Part shown: piece by piece, positions 22,612-35,026 of the stretch | How the letters are laid out: every line of letters begins with the position of its first letter | Numbering within the stretch: position 1 is the stretch's first letter | The notes under the pieces: generated by a model | What the model was told of the DNA's origin: nothing | What the model saw: only the letters and a program-made list of their open reading frames with translations | Databases searched by the model: none | Made by a program: the position numbers and the translations under genes | Origin: Trema orientale | Taxonomy: Eukaryota; Streptophyta; Magnoliopsida; Rosales; Cannabaceae | DNA length: 64,000 nt | NCBI GenBank assembly: GCA_002914845.1 | Contig: JXTC01000007.1 | Coordinates: forward strand, 515,436-579,435 | Reading direction: 5' to 3'

Positions 22612-23565
22612 TAAACTCTGTGTACTTTTCTTTCTTGTGCTTTATCTTTTTGATTTGTGAGTTCTTGATTTGATTGAGTGCTCTGTCACTCAAGACTGGT
22701 TTAGTTTGCTTAATTCGTAGAAGAGGTTTGATCAGGTCCTTTTACACTACATAAAGCATGTAAACTTCTGGAAAATGTGCAATGTCTGTGATCTGAAGGT
22801 GGACTCTATCACTTCATTTGCTTTTTTAAGGAGGAATGTTAAGGCATGTGAACGTTAAAACAAAAGTAAATCAATTTCATCCAAAACAAAAGCCCGAATT
22901 CCAAAACCATGGTTCCCTGCAACTTAAAATATGCAGAGAGCAAGAGATAGGATTCAACTGATCTGATAAATGTTATATGCTTTAGAATTTTTCAACTTAT
23001 GAAAATGACCATTTAAATACTTGAATGCAAAGACCATGGAAGTTTGATTTGGCAACCATGGAACTTTATTAGTCCCCCACTTACGAAGTTTGATTTGATT
23101 GGAGATTAGTAAATGGTGGGTTCAGGGAGATTAATTAAGCGTGTAGTTGGCAAGAAAATGTCTGATTTGATGTCGAAGTTCAGTCATAGAGATTTCTTAT
23201 ATCATTTGGTAATCAATCTATGTTACTGTCGATGTCGAAGTATCTAAAATGGTAACTTAGTTTGGTTGACTATTAGTACACCATTATGAATCTAGAACTA
23301 TATATTGGGAGACTCATAGCTTTACTTGCCAACCATTTTGAACTATCTAGGTTCTCCATTCTTTCTTAGTGTCAAAGGCTTCAATCATGGTTGTAAAAGA
23401 AGAAACCAGAAACCTTTTAATCAAAGTATTCTGACTCTAAAACCCATGGCAAAGTTATATACATTTGTTTTCTCTAATGGATGGTGCATAACATGATTAC
23501 AATGAGACTTGGCATCCGGTTAACTCGGAATTTGATGCATTAAGCCAGAGACGCTATGCTAATTA
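22612..23565. other. Spacer between coiled-coil gene and NOC3 fragment
   Basis: No open frame or repeat I can assign. Transcript 3' end signals may lie in the first 100 bases, but none is distinctive. Confidence 0.4.
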
Positions 23566-24246
23566 AAATTGAGAATACGATAAGGAAGGTAGACGTTATC
23601 AAGCTGACAAAGGCTGATCAAAGGAGGGCAAAGCTTAAGATGGTAAGGAAACAAGGGAAGGAGTTGGTTAAAACTGGAGTGGAGCAAACCCCACAAGCAT
23701 CTGTGCTGGTATTGTCATTTTGAAGTTGCTTATTTTACTTTGTTTGCTATATGTAGTAGATTTTATTGTTATTTTTGTGGCTTGGTATAAATAAGGACTT
23801 TAATTCTAGAATATACCATTCATTGAGAAAAAGAAAATGGAAATGTAATTGAAATTTTGAGTATTTGATAATAATTACTGTTGTGAATCTGTTACTCGTG
23901 TCAGGGAAACTATGTGGTGCGATGTTGTTTGCGATGACTACAAGATATTCACTTCATAGTTTTTACACACACGCAAATTGCACACACAAATGCACAACTT
24001 TAGTTGTGTCAAACAGTTTCTATGTATTAGTTCCATTCTCTTTAAACTGCCTTTTTACTGCAACTAGATAACATTATTATATTGAACTCTGGTTTTGTGT
24101 GTCCCACCAATTTTTTCTTCTTTGTTGTTAGGCTGAGGTGAAAGAAGATATCACAGTTGAAGAAGCATTTGAAAATAAGAAGCGAAAGCTTGCAGAGCTG
24201 GGAACTGAACTGCTTTCTGATCCAGAGTCTAATGTTAAATATTGAT
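23566..24246 (+). pseudogene. NOC3: NOC3 (nucleolar complex protein 3) gene fragment, two exons
   Basis: 23566-23709 reads IENTIRKVDVIKLTKADQRR, then AKLKMVRKQGKELVKTGVEQ and TPQASVL, and ends at a GTATTG donor. After an acceptor (TTGTTGTTAG, ending 24131), 24132-24246 reads in phase AEVKEDITVEEAFENKKRKL, then AELGTELLSDPESNVK, and stops. This matches the conserved stretch of NOC3, a nucleolar factor in 60S ribosome biogenesis and replication licensing, where the family continues SLKEM. Here the reading ends after NVKY. Upstream and downstream exons are absent, so this is a captured or degenerated fragment that retains its original intron, which argues against origin by reverse transcription. 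Confidence 0.72.
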
Positions 24247-24820
24247 CTACTTTTTCTTGTCATGCTTATTAGGCATAGTCGTAGAAACTTTCATTACCTG
24301 TTAAAAGGTCCTCATTCCAACAAGTGCGCATTCGCTGTATCTGCACTTTGCTTAATGCAGCACCACATTTTAACTTCCAGGAGAGCTTGTTAGGTGTTGT
24401 TAACAGAAACATAGACTCTCCAGATGAGTTCGCAGGTTCTGCTCCCTCTCTTCCTTGAGCTTTTGTGAACTTAATTGACATGCTGTGTTTCAAAGGTTAG
24501 GACATATATAGGTTCCAGTTGGTGCCTGTTGAAAATCACTCTTCAGCAATTGAAGATTTCCAGGATCGAACACAATTCCTCACAAGAAGATTAACAAATA
24601 ATGAAAGCTATAAAAGAAACGAACTCAAGAATTTATAGTGGTTCAGATTAGCCCAATTCAGACTAATCCTGCATCCACTTTGGACCAGCACCTCTCTTCA
24701 CTATGAATGAAACAAAGATCAACTCAAGCTCACAATACACTTTGTTCCTTCACAATCTGAATACAAGGACAAGAACTCTCAAATCTCACTCCCAGAACCC
24801 AAATACTGGGAGTCAGATTA
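24247..24820. other. Spacer, possibly an LTR-type fragment
   Basis: 24590-24800 ('gaatttatagtggttcagat' and what follows) resembles the 'gtggttcg...ctacgtccac' repeat seen in many dicot LTR elements, but no boundary or coding part is visible, so the assignment is weak. The open frame at 24703-25032 runs from this into the F-box copy and is chimeric. Confidence 0.3.
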
Positions 24821-25314
24821 GCCTCTCCACATTGATCTCCGCGGTCAAATTGGGATGCGTTTGCAAGGAACTGTTGCATCTGTTTCAAATATCTATTGAC
24901 AATCCTGAATTCTGGAGAAGTTTCATATTTGTACATGCGACCTTGGTCAATGGCGTACCAAGATACTTTGGAAGCGGTTATACATATCTTATTATCGAAT
25001 TAAGAGTATTCTCAATACGCACTACGAGATGAAGGAAGTGAATGAAAAAAATGGAGAAGAGAAAGAAAATGATGGCAGCCACCGCCATGAGAAGATTCAT
25101 TCTAGGTCCAAAATCTTTGCTAAGATCTCCCAACCCAGCTGCTCAAAGTCTTCGACGCCCCTATAAAAAATATAAGAAAAGTGTCAATGTCTCTAGCTCT
25201 AGTTTTAGTTCTGATATCATTTTTTGGAATTTAGAGAAATATAATCTTGACTACGAGTACGGGCATTGTTATGCACTTCTCCAGATATACGGTCTGAAAT
25301 TGCCTTTTTATTAG
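24821..25314 (+). pseudogene. Truncated copy of the SKIP22-like F-box gene
   Basis: Homology begins with 'gcctctccacattgatctcc' (compare 4782-4801), then jumps from the equivalent of 4804 to 4896, deleting about 92 bp that encode the start of the F-box including LPTELHWKILEFLPG. The remainder follows 4896-5373. A 4-nt deletion (TAAG after GGAGAAG) shifts the frame near 24919, and an extra A occurs in an A-run near 25047. From about 25104 the sequence equals the parent copy to the stop at 25314 and beyond. The upstream flank is unrelated. A 90-codon frame starting at 25042 survives, but it lacks the F-box core and is unlikely to be a receptor. Confidence 0.85.
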
Positions 25315-25818
25315 TGATCAAAATACTACTATTTTTAATGTTTATTTGACATATTTGGTTATATAATACAGTTCATCATTTGTTATTTATATTATTATTA
25401 TGACACTACTTCTTCACTGTAGTAACGTTTATTAATTGGTTTGTTGTCACTTGTTACAATAACATTCCTTGATATATATATTGTTTCTTTTCAATAGAAG
25501 TATATTGATTGATGTTCACTATATGTGATAGTGATTTAATATGATGTTGAACAAATGTGTGTTTACTAAAAATAATTAATGGGGATGATATATGGGTTTA
25601 CAGCTTCTCATGAGTGCCATAAAATTTACAATATTGAAGTAGCTAGTTTATTTCCTATAAGATTAAATCAATTAATATATTACAACCTTTCTCAGACAGT
25701 GTCATTATTAATGAAAATGTCTCGGTTTTCTTAGACCATTAATACTAAAAAATTACTGGTCTGGTCCTACGCCCTACGGGGGCCTCACAATTGGGAAGCT
25801 CAAGCTCTAGATAATTGT

Positions 25819-27552
25819 TGTTACAACGACATTTTGAATTGCAAATTAGAGTCAAGATATTTATTTCCTTAAATTGTTATATAGTCTTCATGTTGTTGCT
25901 TTAGTTTGTTGTAGCCTATAAGAAATACTTAAAAATAATTCATAAAATACCGGAATGGGTATTTCATAAAATAGAAATACCGGAAAATATTTTAAAAATA
26001 ATTCAAAAATGTTCGGAACCTTTAATTTTTCAAACTGTCATCGATGAAATGTTTAATTGAAATGAAACTCCACAGTTATGCGTCACTCATTAAACCTAGA
26101 CTGTAATTAAAATATGTATTCAATAATCATGCATCGAGCAATCACCTCACACCCAAACATAGATATAGGTTATATAAATCATGTCCAAATCCCACAAATA
26201 AGCTTACTAAATTATAATTAAACTCAAATTCCTACTCAAGTCTATAATCCCTTAGTCTCTAGGAATTTACCAAAATATAAGCAAACTAATAAGCTTGCAA
26301 TGCCTCGATTTAGATCTTCCGATCCAAATCACACTGAGTGAGATCTGAGGGGAAAAAGGGGGGTGAGCTAATGCCAAGTAAAGAATCGATTATAGGTTTT
26401 TATATATAAAAAATATACTCACATTGAAGGTAATGCATAGTTAGTAATCCATTCAAAACGGTTCACAAAATCAAAGTGAAAATTATAATCCAAGGGTCAA
26501 ATATTCCAAATTGTTGTAAATCATCCATCAAAACTAGTACATATCTATTCAAGCCAACATATAATTATGTATGCAATCATGATATCCGAGATGTCATAGT
26601 GGGTCGCCCGTAAGTCCGAGCTACCTATAAAGGCGACCGTAAATCCAAGCACCCAATATAGGGCAGGTACCATAAGTTCAACAAGTCCAACAACATAGGC
26701 GACCGTAAGCCCGAGCTTACACACGGGTCGAGGGTCATTTTTGAACCCTCGATCGCTTACTTTGAAATGTCATTTTTCCAACAAAGGTTCAAATCGAAAA
26801 ATAGACATCAGTATTGAATTTCTAGCACCTAAATTAGCTAGAATAGATATATAACTTGACTAATTCAGACTCGGACCGAAACTCGACCCCGTGGCACATA
26901 AAACGAGGTAAAATTTAAGCCGTCGGATTTTATTATCCATCCCGGTCACCAAACATAGTCAATATATATCTCATTTTTCATATTTTCACGAGTACATCAC
27001 AAATATAAAGTTTATTTGACGATCTAACGGTCAAATTAAAAAGTCAACTTCTAAAACTAAAAAGCTTAAAAAAATCAAAAATGGCAAAATTTAATTTAAG
27101 CAATTTCGAGTTGAGATATACATACCATGATCTTCCTTGTGTCGAGAGGAATTTGATACAAGTGGTTTCACGGCCTGAGGTGGCCAGAATCTCCGCCGGC
27201 GGAAAAAATCCTTCACGACCATTTTCCCTCTCCAGCAATGCTGTGGTGCTCTGGTGGTAGCGAAAGTACATTTCTGGGGACGCTGATTCCGACTCGGTGG
27301 GTGGCAGAGGTCGTCGATGGGCAGAAGGACAGGAACGGGAGAACCTCGATTTCGGTCAGTGTTCTTCGAAGATAGAGAGAGAACGTCGAGGGAGAGGAGA
27401 TAATTATATCCTTATTAAATTTCGTTTAAGTCCCTGATTTCTGAGAATCTTTTCAGTTTAATCCAAATTCAAATTTTAAAATTTTTCCATTATTTTATTT
27501 CCGAAAAATTGTAAAATAACTAAATTACCCTTAAAAAAAATGGAATTTTATA
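25819..27552 (-). mobile_element. Second minus-strand gypsy-like LTR, duplicate of the one at 5878
   Basis: The left edge TGTTACAAC sits in the same flanking sequence as at 5878 ('gctctagataattgt'), so both copies descend from one insertion that was duplicated together with the F-box 3' region. Left-half identity is essentially full up to about 25904 and about 90% afterwards to 26560. It then contains a block ('gtgggtcgcccgtaagtccg' and following) deleted from copy 1, and its right half differs from 6763-7439. The right edge is TAAAATTCC on the minus strand, slightly eroded. Open frames here are LTR sequence. Confidence 0.65.
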
Positions 27553-28456
27553 TATATTGTCTCTTTTTTGTAGGGTATTTTTTCTCCACTTGTTGGGAGT
27601 TTATTGTGTCCCCCCTAGTAGAGTATATCTCTCTCTGTTTTTTTTCTCAATACAGATTACTAATGAGAAGATTGAGGAAGGGAGACTTATAGATCTCCCC
27701 ATTTGGTGGGCGACTAATAGCTACATATACATTGAAAGGAAAATAGGCAAGTGGATATTTGGCACTTCTTTTAGGGATTCAACATGTCTATAGTAGTTTT
27801 GTGAAGCATAAAGGGTTTGTATCTGAGTTCTCTTATATGTCCAATTTTTGGAGTCATATGCATTGATAGTGTTTATTACTGTTTAATGCATTTTTACCTT
27901 TCTGCCTTTTTCACTGGTGTCATAGTCAGCTATTTATATTTGGTTTGGCTTAGGATAGTCCGAAGACTAGAATTAGCTTGTATTCAATCTATTATCGTAA
28001 AGATAACAATTTTTTTTATAATGATAGATTTGTTACCTGAAAATAAAATAAAATAAAAATCTCTTATAAGAGATATATGATTGCATCCGCGTAATTAGCG
28101 GGATTTGAGTTGATTTTGGATTAGGAATCATCCAACTCAAGGAAATACATGTATATCAACACGAGAAAATGACTTCGACATATTATTATTAGTATTAATA
28201 ATAAGCTTTATGTTTCGAGGTACGTTCAACTGAAATCAGATAAAAGATAAAAGCTTTAGACACAAGATTACTATTAAATCAAACTAATATACCAAAATCC
28301 ATTCATAGTATCTTGGCATATCACGTATCACACTTGAGAAAACAAAACCTTAAATGACCTATAAAGTTCCACGTACAAAGGAGATAAACCATAAATTTGC
28401 CGCAGAGTACCGAACAAAGAATATTATCTTGTATTATAATATATTATATCGACGTC
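27553..28456. other. Spacer downstream of cystatin-like copy 1
   Basis: 27557-27793 and 27817-28056 are open but T-rich and show no domain. Nothing else is supported. The 3' end of the minus-strand gene at 28457 should fall in the last few hundred bases. Confidence 0.45.
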
Positions 28457-30067
28457 CTACTCTTTGTAGTGCTGAGCTGGCCTAAACATCTTTAACTGAT
28501 AAGTCAAATGATGAATATTTTCCAAAACCTTGGCTTCATAGAAGCATTGGTCCGAGCCCTGCAATGTAATATAATACACAAATACTGCTGCCCGCATTAT
28601 ATTAACTCTCACAACCTTTCTGAACTCGAGACGACCACCACAATCTTCACCCTAATTCAATAAGACACATTGATAAAATTACAAACAAAATCATTGACAA
28701 CAAAAATTATACACTAGACAAATGTGGAAAAAAAACACACAAACCTTGTTATGGTCCGATGCTTCAACTGCAAATTTGGCAGCAGCTATAGCCTTCTCAT
28801 CATTAGCGCTGTGGCGCGTAATCCCACTACCGATATAAGGTCTAGACTTGACAGGCCGCTCACCAACATAAAATCCCTATTCGTAAGAAACAACAAAATT
28901 ATAAAATTGTAAAACCTAGCTACAAAATTCTAGATCCCCAATCTTCAATTTCTAAATATCACTTTATAAAGCATCAGCAGTTAGCCTGTTATAAAATATT
29001 CAAGAGATTAAATCTATTATAGGAAGATATCGAGATTGGAATGGAACGACAATTTCAGTAGAAACTTATTCTAATATTCGGTTTAACAAAAACCTAAGAA
29101 CAATTATTTCATTCGAATTATTATTCCATCAAAATGGGTGAATTTTAATTCTTAAGATAGACTAATAGAGTAGTTATTCCATTCTAACATCAAATAAGAT
29201 AATTTGTTATTTTCCAAACTTAAAAAAAAACATATTTTAAGTAATTTGAAGATCATATGACTAAAGAAACAAAGTTTGAAAAACAAATTGTAATAAAAAA
29301 TAAGAAAGTTCAACTACGAAAGCAAAAGACTAAAATTAAATAATTATTAACAAAATACAGTACCTCAGATTCGTGGATCTGCTGGTGGTATTCACGAATC
29401 TTTTGACGATCACTCGCTGCGACATATTCAAAAATATCTGAGAACCATTTCGTTTCTAGATTATAGTGATATAAATCAATACTAACAGATAAATTGTTCT
29501 TTTGGCAATTATGAAGCTAGAACTAATTTTTTGGAGTACGTATCTCTTAACAAGAGAAAATTTTTAATTCGCCAAAAAAAAAAAATGGTCGAAGCAAGAA
29601 ACTGGCGGAAACAAACATGAATCATGATGAGGGATACGAGAGAAAAGAGGCCCATATCAAATCAAAAAAAGTAATCGAGGAACAACGCCCAGATCAAATC
29701 AAACAAATTAATCAAGGATATATGTATATGTTGGGTACTTGATTTAGGCGTATACTTAGAATTTAAAAGTACAACAAAAATTAGAAAAGTGGTTTGATTC
29801 CAACTTGACAATAAGTTGTAAATAAGAATTGAAATAGCTAATTGTAATGAAAATACTAATATCAGTGCATGCGATCAAAAGACCATACAATCACTTTTCT
29901 TTAAAATATGAATATATTTCTAACAAATAAACAAGCAAATCAAGGAGGAAAAAAAAAACTAAACATTGAAAAGGGATTTTATAAGTACCCGATTCAGGAG
30001 GAGTAGGAGGAAAAGTAATACACATAACAGTCTTCCCCGGGCCAGAAGAAATGTATTCTATCGACAT
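28457..30067 (-). CDS. Cystatin-like protein, copy 1 (four exons, 152 aa)
   Basis: Exons on the minus strand: 30067-29989, 29416-29364, 28876-28745 and 28651-28457; all have GT-AG borders and phases 1, 0, 0 that join to one open frame. It starts MSIEYISSGPGKT and ends MFRPAQHYKE. Residues about 70-88 (AIAAAKFAVEASDHNK) match the cystatin LARFAV-x-x-x-N helix motif, and YYITLQGSDQCFYEAKVLE matches the following beta strands. The inhibitory loop QxVxG is not conserved (the region reads MRAAVFVYY), and the C-terminal Trp is absent. It may therefore not inhibit papain-like proteases, or may act differently. The N-terminal 45 residues, with a Pro-rich stretch, are not part of the usual phytocystatin and carry no signal peptide. 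First member of a three-gene array. Confidence 0.78.
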
Positions 30068-30195
30068 CGTTAACTTCAGATCTCCGAAAGGTTTAGAGGA
30101 AATAGCTTCAGATATCGGAAAACCCTAGATTTAGAAGTAAAATCAAAATAAGAGAGATAATGTAGTGATAAAGATGATGGGAGGAAGAGAGAGGA

Positions 30196-30203
30196 TTTAT
30201 ATA
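30196..30203 (-). promoter_or_regulatory. Probable TATA box of cystatin-like copy 1
   Basis: TATATAAA on the minus strand, about 130 bp upstream of the ATG at 30067. The homologous site in copy 2 (near 32970) reads TACATAAA, a weakened version, and the aligned region is missing in copy 3. Confidence 0.5.
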
Positions 30204-30434
30204 GAGAGATATATAGATAGACAGGGATGAAAAAGGAAAAATCCCTTTAAAAAATGTTAAACTTAATATATCATCTTCTAATGCTTCCAAAGAAGTAGTA
30301 CTTTAATTGTTACTATTGCTTTCTGATTTGAAAAGATGTATATACCATTATAGTGGTTTAAGAATTTGAAATAACATTGCTTGAAAAATAATTTAGGGAT
30401 TGCTAGGAAAATTGGACCGGTGTATTGAGATAAC

Positions 30435-30955
30435 AATTAAGGAAATGTGGATGCGGCCATCAATGCTCAATCACATTCAGTGGGTGTTGGTGCTATTATT
30501 CACAATGCAAAAGGCGAAGTCGTGGCAATATTGGTGAAAAAAGTAACTGGCACATTATCAGCAAAGAATGCCGAAGCGAAAGCCCTCGCGATCTCTCTCC
30601 TATGGGCCAGGGATGTTGGTCTAAATCTCCAGTTTCTGAAGTCAGATGCATTGACAATAGTACAAACTCTTAATAATGGCTCAATTTGCCATTCTGAGTT
30701 TGATGACCTATAGTTGGATGTGTTTAGCTTATTTTCTTTTTTTCCTGGTGTCACAGTTAAATATGTGTTTCATAAAGCTAACAAAGCTGCACATGTTTTA
30801 GCTTGGTTCGCCTTAGGAGTAGAAGATGAGCTTATTTGGTTAGAAAAATCTCATCTTCCAATAGAGTCTGTTACTGTAAAAGATTCCACTAATTTATAAT
30901 AATAGATTCATTTTGATCAAAAAAAAAAGTTAAAGAAATTACCGATTTTATAATA
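30435..30955 (+). pseudogene. LINE-derived RNase H (RVT_3) fragment with one in-frame stop
   Basis: 30447-30899 is one frame interrupted only by a TAG at 30711-30713. Before it: DAAINAQSHSVGVGAIIHN, then AEAKALAISLLWARD and LKSDA, the catalytic Asp/Glu/Asp arrangement of plant retroelement RNase H. After it: VKYVFHKANKAAHVLAWFAL, the closing motif. The 3' end carries 'gattcattttgatc' plus a poly(A) run, repeated immediately (about 30905-30940 and 30959-30995), as in L1-type tails. No RT domain is upstream, so this is a 5'-truncated insertion between two cystatin-like genes. Confidence 0.78.
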
Positions 30956-30995
30956 ACAGATTCGTTTTGATCAAAAAAAAAAAAGTTAAAGAAAT

Positions 30996-31792
30996 TGCCG
31001 ATCGGTATAATTGTTTCTAGTGATTTACTCTATACGTATAGTGTATAGGTTAACAAAAATACATATTTAAGTTTTTTTTTTATAGAATAAATAGCTATTT
31101 AAGTTTAAATGAAGAAGTAATAATGACATAAAAATATTTGATTTTAAAGTAGTAAAAAAACTAAAATATCCCTCACTAACATATCAAAAACATTGAAACC
31201 GTAATATATTTTTAATTGATTAATGAGGGGTAATTTGGACCTTTTATATTAAAATCATTGAACTAGTTTGCGTATGGTAGGAATATTTTAGTGTAATTAT
31301 CCCTTTATGTAAATATAAAATAAACCCATTTTTTTTAATTTTTTCTACAGAAAGTGAATTATTTTAGAATTTTAATAAATCAAATTATATATTTACTATA
31401 GTTCGACCATGAATAAATTTGGAAGCCTTTATCACACTTGAAATATAATTACAAGAGATACCAACAACGTAGCATATACAAGAATAAGAAAATAGGATCG
31501 CATCAAATCAATTACAAAATTGAATGCACAATAATTTAAATCCCTATCATGAGATGTATGATATAAGTGGAGAGATTAGTGGGATCTGAGTTGGATTTGG
31601 AATCATCTTCATCAAGGAAATTATAAAGCAAAAGATTAACTAATACGTAAATCCATACATACTTGCATTCTCATATCACAAACTTAAGTAAGACCTTCAA
31701 TGACCTAAAATTAAGTTCCACGTACGTACACAACATATAAACCATAAATTTCTCAGTGAGTACCAAATAAGGCAGATTACATTATATATATC
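30996..31792. other. Spacer downstream of cystatin-like copy 2
   Basis: AT-rich, no gene seen. The part nearest 31793 resembles the flank below copy 1 ('aaaccataaattt' and neighbours), consistent with duplication of a gene plus its 3' flank. Confidence 0.45.
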
Positions 31793-32879
31793 CTACTCTT
31801 TGTAGTGCTGAGCAGGTCTAAACATCTCCAACTTATGAGTCGAGTCAAAACCTTCCAAAACCTTGGCTTCGTAGAAGCATTGGTCTGACGCTTGCAACGT
31901 TATATAAAACAAAAGTCCTTCTGTCCACAGCATATTAATCCTCACGATCCTCTTATACTCAAGATGACCACGACCATCTTTGTTATAGTCCGATGCTTCA
32001 ACTGCAAATTTGGCGGCAGCTATGGCTTTCTCATCATTAGAATCATAGGGAGTAATTCCAGCACCATAATAATTACACTCCAAAGGCCATGGACCAACAT
32101 AAAATCCCTATTCCAAAAACAAAAAAAAAACAATTATGAAATTTTAATGCCCTATTATAATAAATTCTATATTTCCAATCTTCGATTTCTAAATCACCTT
32201 GTAAAGGACATACTGCTATAGACTGAAGATAAAGCGAACAATATTATATGAAGATATTGGGACTATCTGAGTGTTAAGTCATTTAGACTATGTATGCTAA
32301 ACCAACAAATCCGATCATAAATTTGGAAAACATACTTTCACATAAGTTCTAAACTTCAAATAATTAAAGTACAATAACCCCCAAGAAACCGACCTTACTT
32401 TTTTTTTATACAACTTTTTTCTAAATAAAAAAGTTCACAAAAAAAGAAAACGAAAAAAAGAAAAACAAAAAACAAAAGACTCAAACCAAAAGTAAAATAT
32501 AGTACCTCAGATTCATGGATCTGCCGGTGGAATTCGCGAACCTTTTGACGGACAATCTCTGTAACATATTCGAAAATATTTGAGAACCAACTTTATGGAA
32601 CCGAAAAATAAAAAAGAATAGTAGGAAAACATCGGGACTACCCGTAAAGAAATATAGCACAAATTATCAATAAAAGACTAATATCAGCGGGAAAAAGCCC
32701 ATAAAATGACTTCTAAAAAACATCTATATTCCGATTAAAAAAAAACAAAAACAAAAGAAGACCAAAATCTAAACATGGAAAAAGGATTTATACGTACCCG
32801 AATCAGGAGGAGGAGGAGGAAAAGTGACAGAAAGAATAGATGGATTCCCGGGGCCAGAGGAAACGTAATTTATCGACAT
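31793..32879 (-). CDS. Cystatin-like protein, copy 2 (three exons, 149 aa)
   Basis: Exons on the minus strand: 32879-32798, 32558-32506 and 32107-31793, GT-AG borders, open throughout. Starts MSINYVSSGPGNPSILSVTF followed by PPPPPDSG; exon 2 is EIVRQKVREFHRQIHESE. The cystatin part is AIAAAKFAVEASDYNKDGRG, then YKRIVRIN and FYITLQASDQCFYEAKVLEG, ending MFRPAQHYKE. The intron that splits NK from the following Gly in copies 1 and 3 is absent, and two residues are missing at that spot. QxVxG is replaced by MLWTEG. The upstream TATA equivalent is weaker than in copy 1. No inactivating change is visible. Confidence 0.8.
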
Positions 32880-33204
32880 CTCAGAAAGCCCTAGCTTTAG
32901 AGATAAAAATAAACTTAGAGAGATAATATATGAAGAGACAGGGGTGACTGGACGAAAAGAGGGAGAGGGTTTATGTAAAGAGAAATAGATAGACCCGGAA
33001 GAAAAAGGAAACGTGTAAAATCGCTTCCCAAGTTCTAAAAAAATAAATAAACAAAAAAGTAAAAACTTAAACTTAATACGAGAAAAACAAAAACAAAAAA
33101 ATTTCGAGTGAAGATGAAAAACGATAAGTATTGTTTGGGTGTATGTGATTCATATATATATATATATATATATATTTTTTAGGATTGTAAACTTAAAAAA
33201 AAAA
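32880..33204. other. Upstream region of cystatin-like copy 2
   Basis: Holds the proximal promoter of the minus-strand gene (the TACATAAA-like site near 32970) and an (AT)n run at 33151-33175. No other feature seen. Confidence 0.45.
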
Positions 33205-34734
33205 ATACTACTTTGAGTCTAAGATTTGTAAAATTGCTAGCATTATAAAATTTAAATAATTGCTTAAATTAATTGTCCTACTAGTAAGATCTCATTGCAT
33301 ATTTAATGATGGTGGTTTAAAAATAGATATTTTTTAAATCAAGTAAAATTTTCAAAGTGTAAAGTTCGAAGTATTTTTCCTAGTTTTGAATGTAGTAGAT
33401 ACTGTTGTCAAAAATTATTTTCTACTTAGTACTTGATTTTGAAATTAAGAAAGACTCCGTCAAAATTGATTTACAAAATAAATTAAACATGAGATGTTTA
33501 GGGAAAATCTATCTGGAAACTTTTTACAAAAAAAAAAAAAAGAAAAAAAGAAAAAATTGATTTCTTGGAAAATCTTTAGTGTGATTTAATGCGGTATACA
33601 TATAAAATTCTTGGCCCCTTACCCATATGTTTCTAAAAGTCAGTTTATAATATCTTATTACAAGAATTTTTCTATGTAAAATTGGTTATGCTAACTTATT
33701 TGGAACTTTGTATAAATTGAGAAATTTTATATTTTGAGAACTTAATTTAGAGCTTTTGTGAAATCTCATCGTTAAAGCTTTATGTGCCTTGTTATTTTGA
33801 TGCGTTTATTCTTCTAAATTTCTTCGATATGTATGTGACTTTGCTTATTGAGGTGTACATGATTTTGATATTTATTGGATTGTTAAATCCTTATTGAGTA
33901 ATAGATGTTTGTTCATTGGTTAAGCCAAGCTGGATTGACTTTGGATTATTTATCTTAATTAGATAATTGAGCATTTATGTTGTTGATTTGATTTGACATC
34001 CTAAGTGTTGGGAACTCCCAGTGTTAGAGGCTTAGGATGACATTTCATTTGAGTTTTAAATAAAAATATTTTGGTTTTGAATACCTAAACCTTGAAGGAA
34101 CTTAGGTGGTACATAATGATACACGGTATCTACTTTGAAATAAAAATTTAAACTATGCGATTCATGAAACTTGGATTTTCAAATAAATAAGAGCCTTAAA
34201 TTAATATGCTTGACAAGTTGTGTGAGGTTAAAAAAAATTATATTACACACTCTACTATTTTCTAAAATACTTTATAGGTACTTCCTATTGTTAAAATGTC
34301 TTCCAAAAATTATTTTTAATAAAATTACTAGAGTGTGGTGACTTCAAAGTTATAAAACTTAAAGAAAGCCTCACTAAAGTATTACCTAAAGTTTTCATTA
34401 ATAAAGAACTGTTGGAAATTATTTGCATAATATGATTTGCCAATAAAAATAAGACATGCTTTTGAATCTCTTAGAGAGACGTGTTTGAAAACTTTGAAAA
34501 AGTTTTAAATTTTTAAGAAAATATTTATTATGCTTACAATTTTGAAAAAAAATTTACATGTCTTTAATGCTTGATAGATTAATTAGCAAACTATATACCA
34601 AGCAAGGAACTTCTTTTCCTATTTAGCTTAAAAATTTTAAGCACTTGATTTTCTGAAATTTTGAAAATCACTATTATTTACTATTTCAATTTAAATTTAT
34701 TAAAAATTATGACTTTGAATTTTCGGTCGTGACA
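33205..34734 (+). mobile_element. Decayed relic of a LARD-like element, interior plus LTR end
   Basis: 33210-33500 aligns with diverged sequence at about 10700-10990 of the intact element ('actactttgagtctaagatttgt' region), and 33740-33900 aligns with about 11210-11340. The right edge (TTTTCGGTCGTGACA, ending 34734) is the same LTR end as at 18699. The LTR itself is represented only by its last part (about 34560-34734), so a large deletion joined interior to LTR end. No coding capacity. Confidence 0.65.
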
Positions 34735-35026
34735 AAAAGTCATTCCACCAATGCATTCCTACATTAATGGATATTAGAATGATATAGTAAGGTGGGATTC
34801 CTTACAAAAATTGGAATGGAATAGAAAGAAAAGGAATGGAGTGAATTTGATTTGTTATTGTAAGTCGTTTTCAATTTTCTCAAAGTTATTCATCCTTAAA
34901 ACAAAAACAAAAATACCCATGACCAGTCTTTATATTTATATTTAGAGCTATTATTGCAAGTCATTTTCAACTTGGTCATTTTCATCCATTAAGGAAAAAA
35001 AATACCCATAAAAACTTCATATATAT

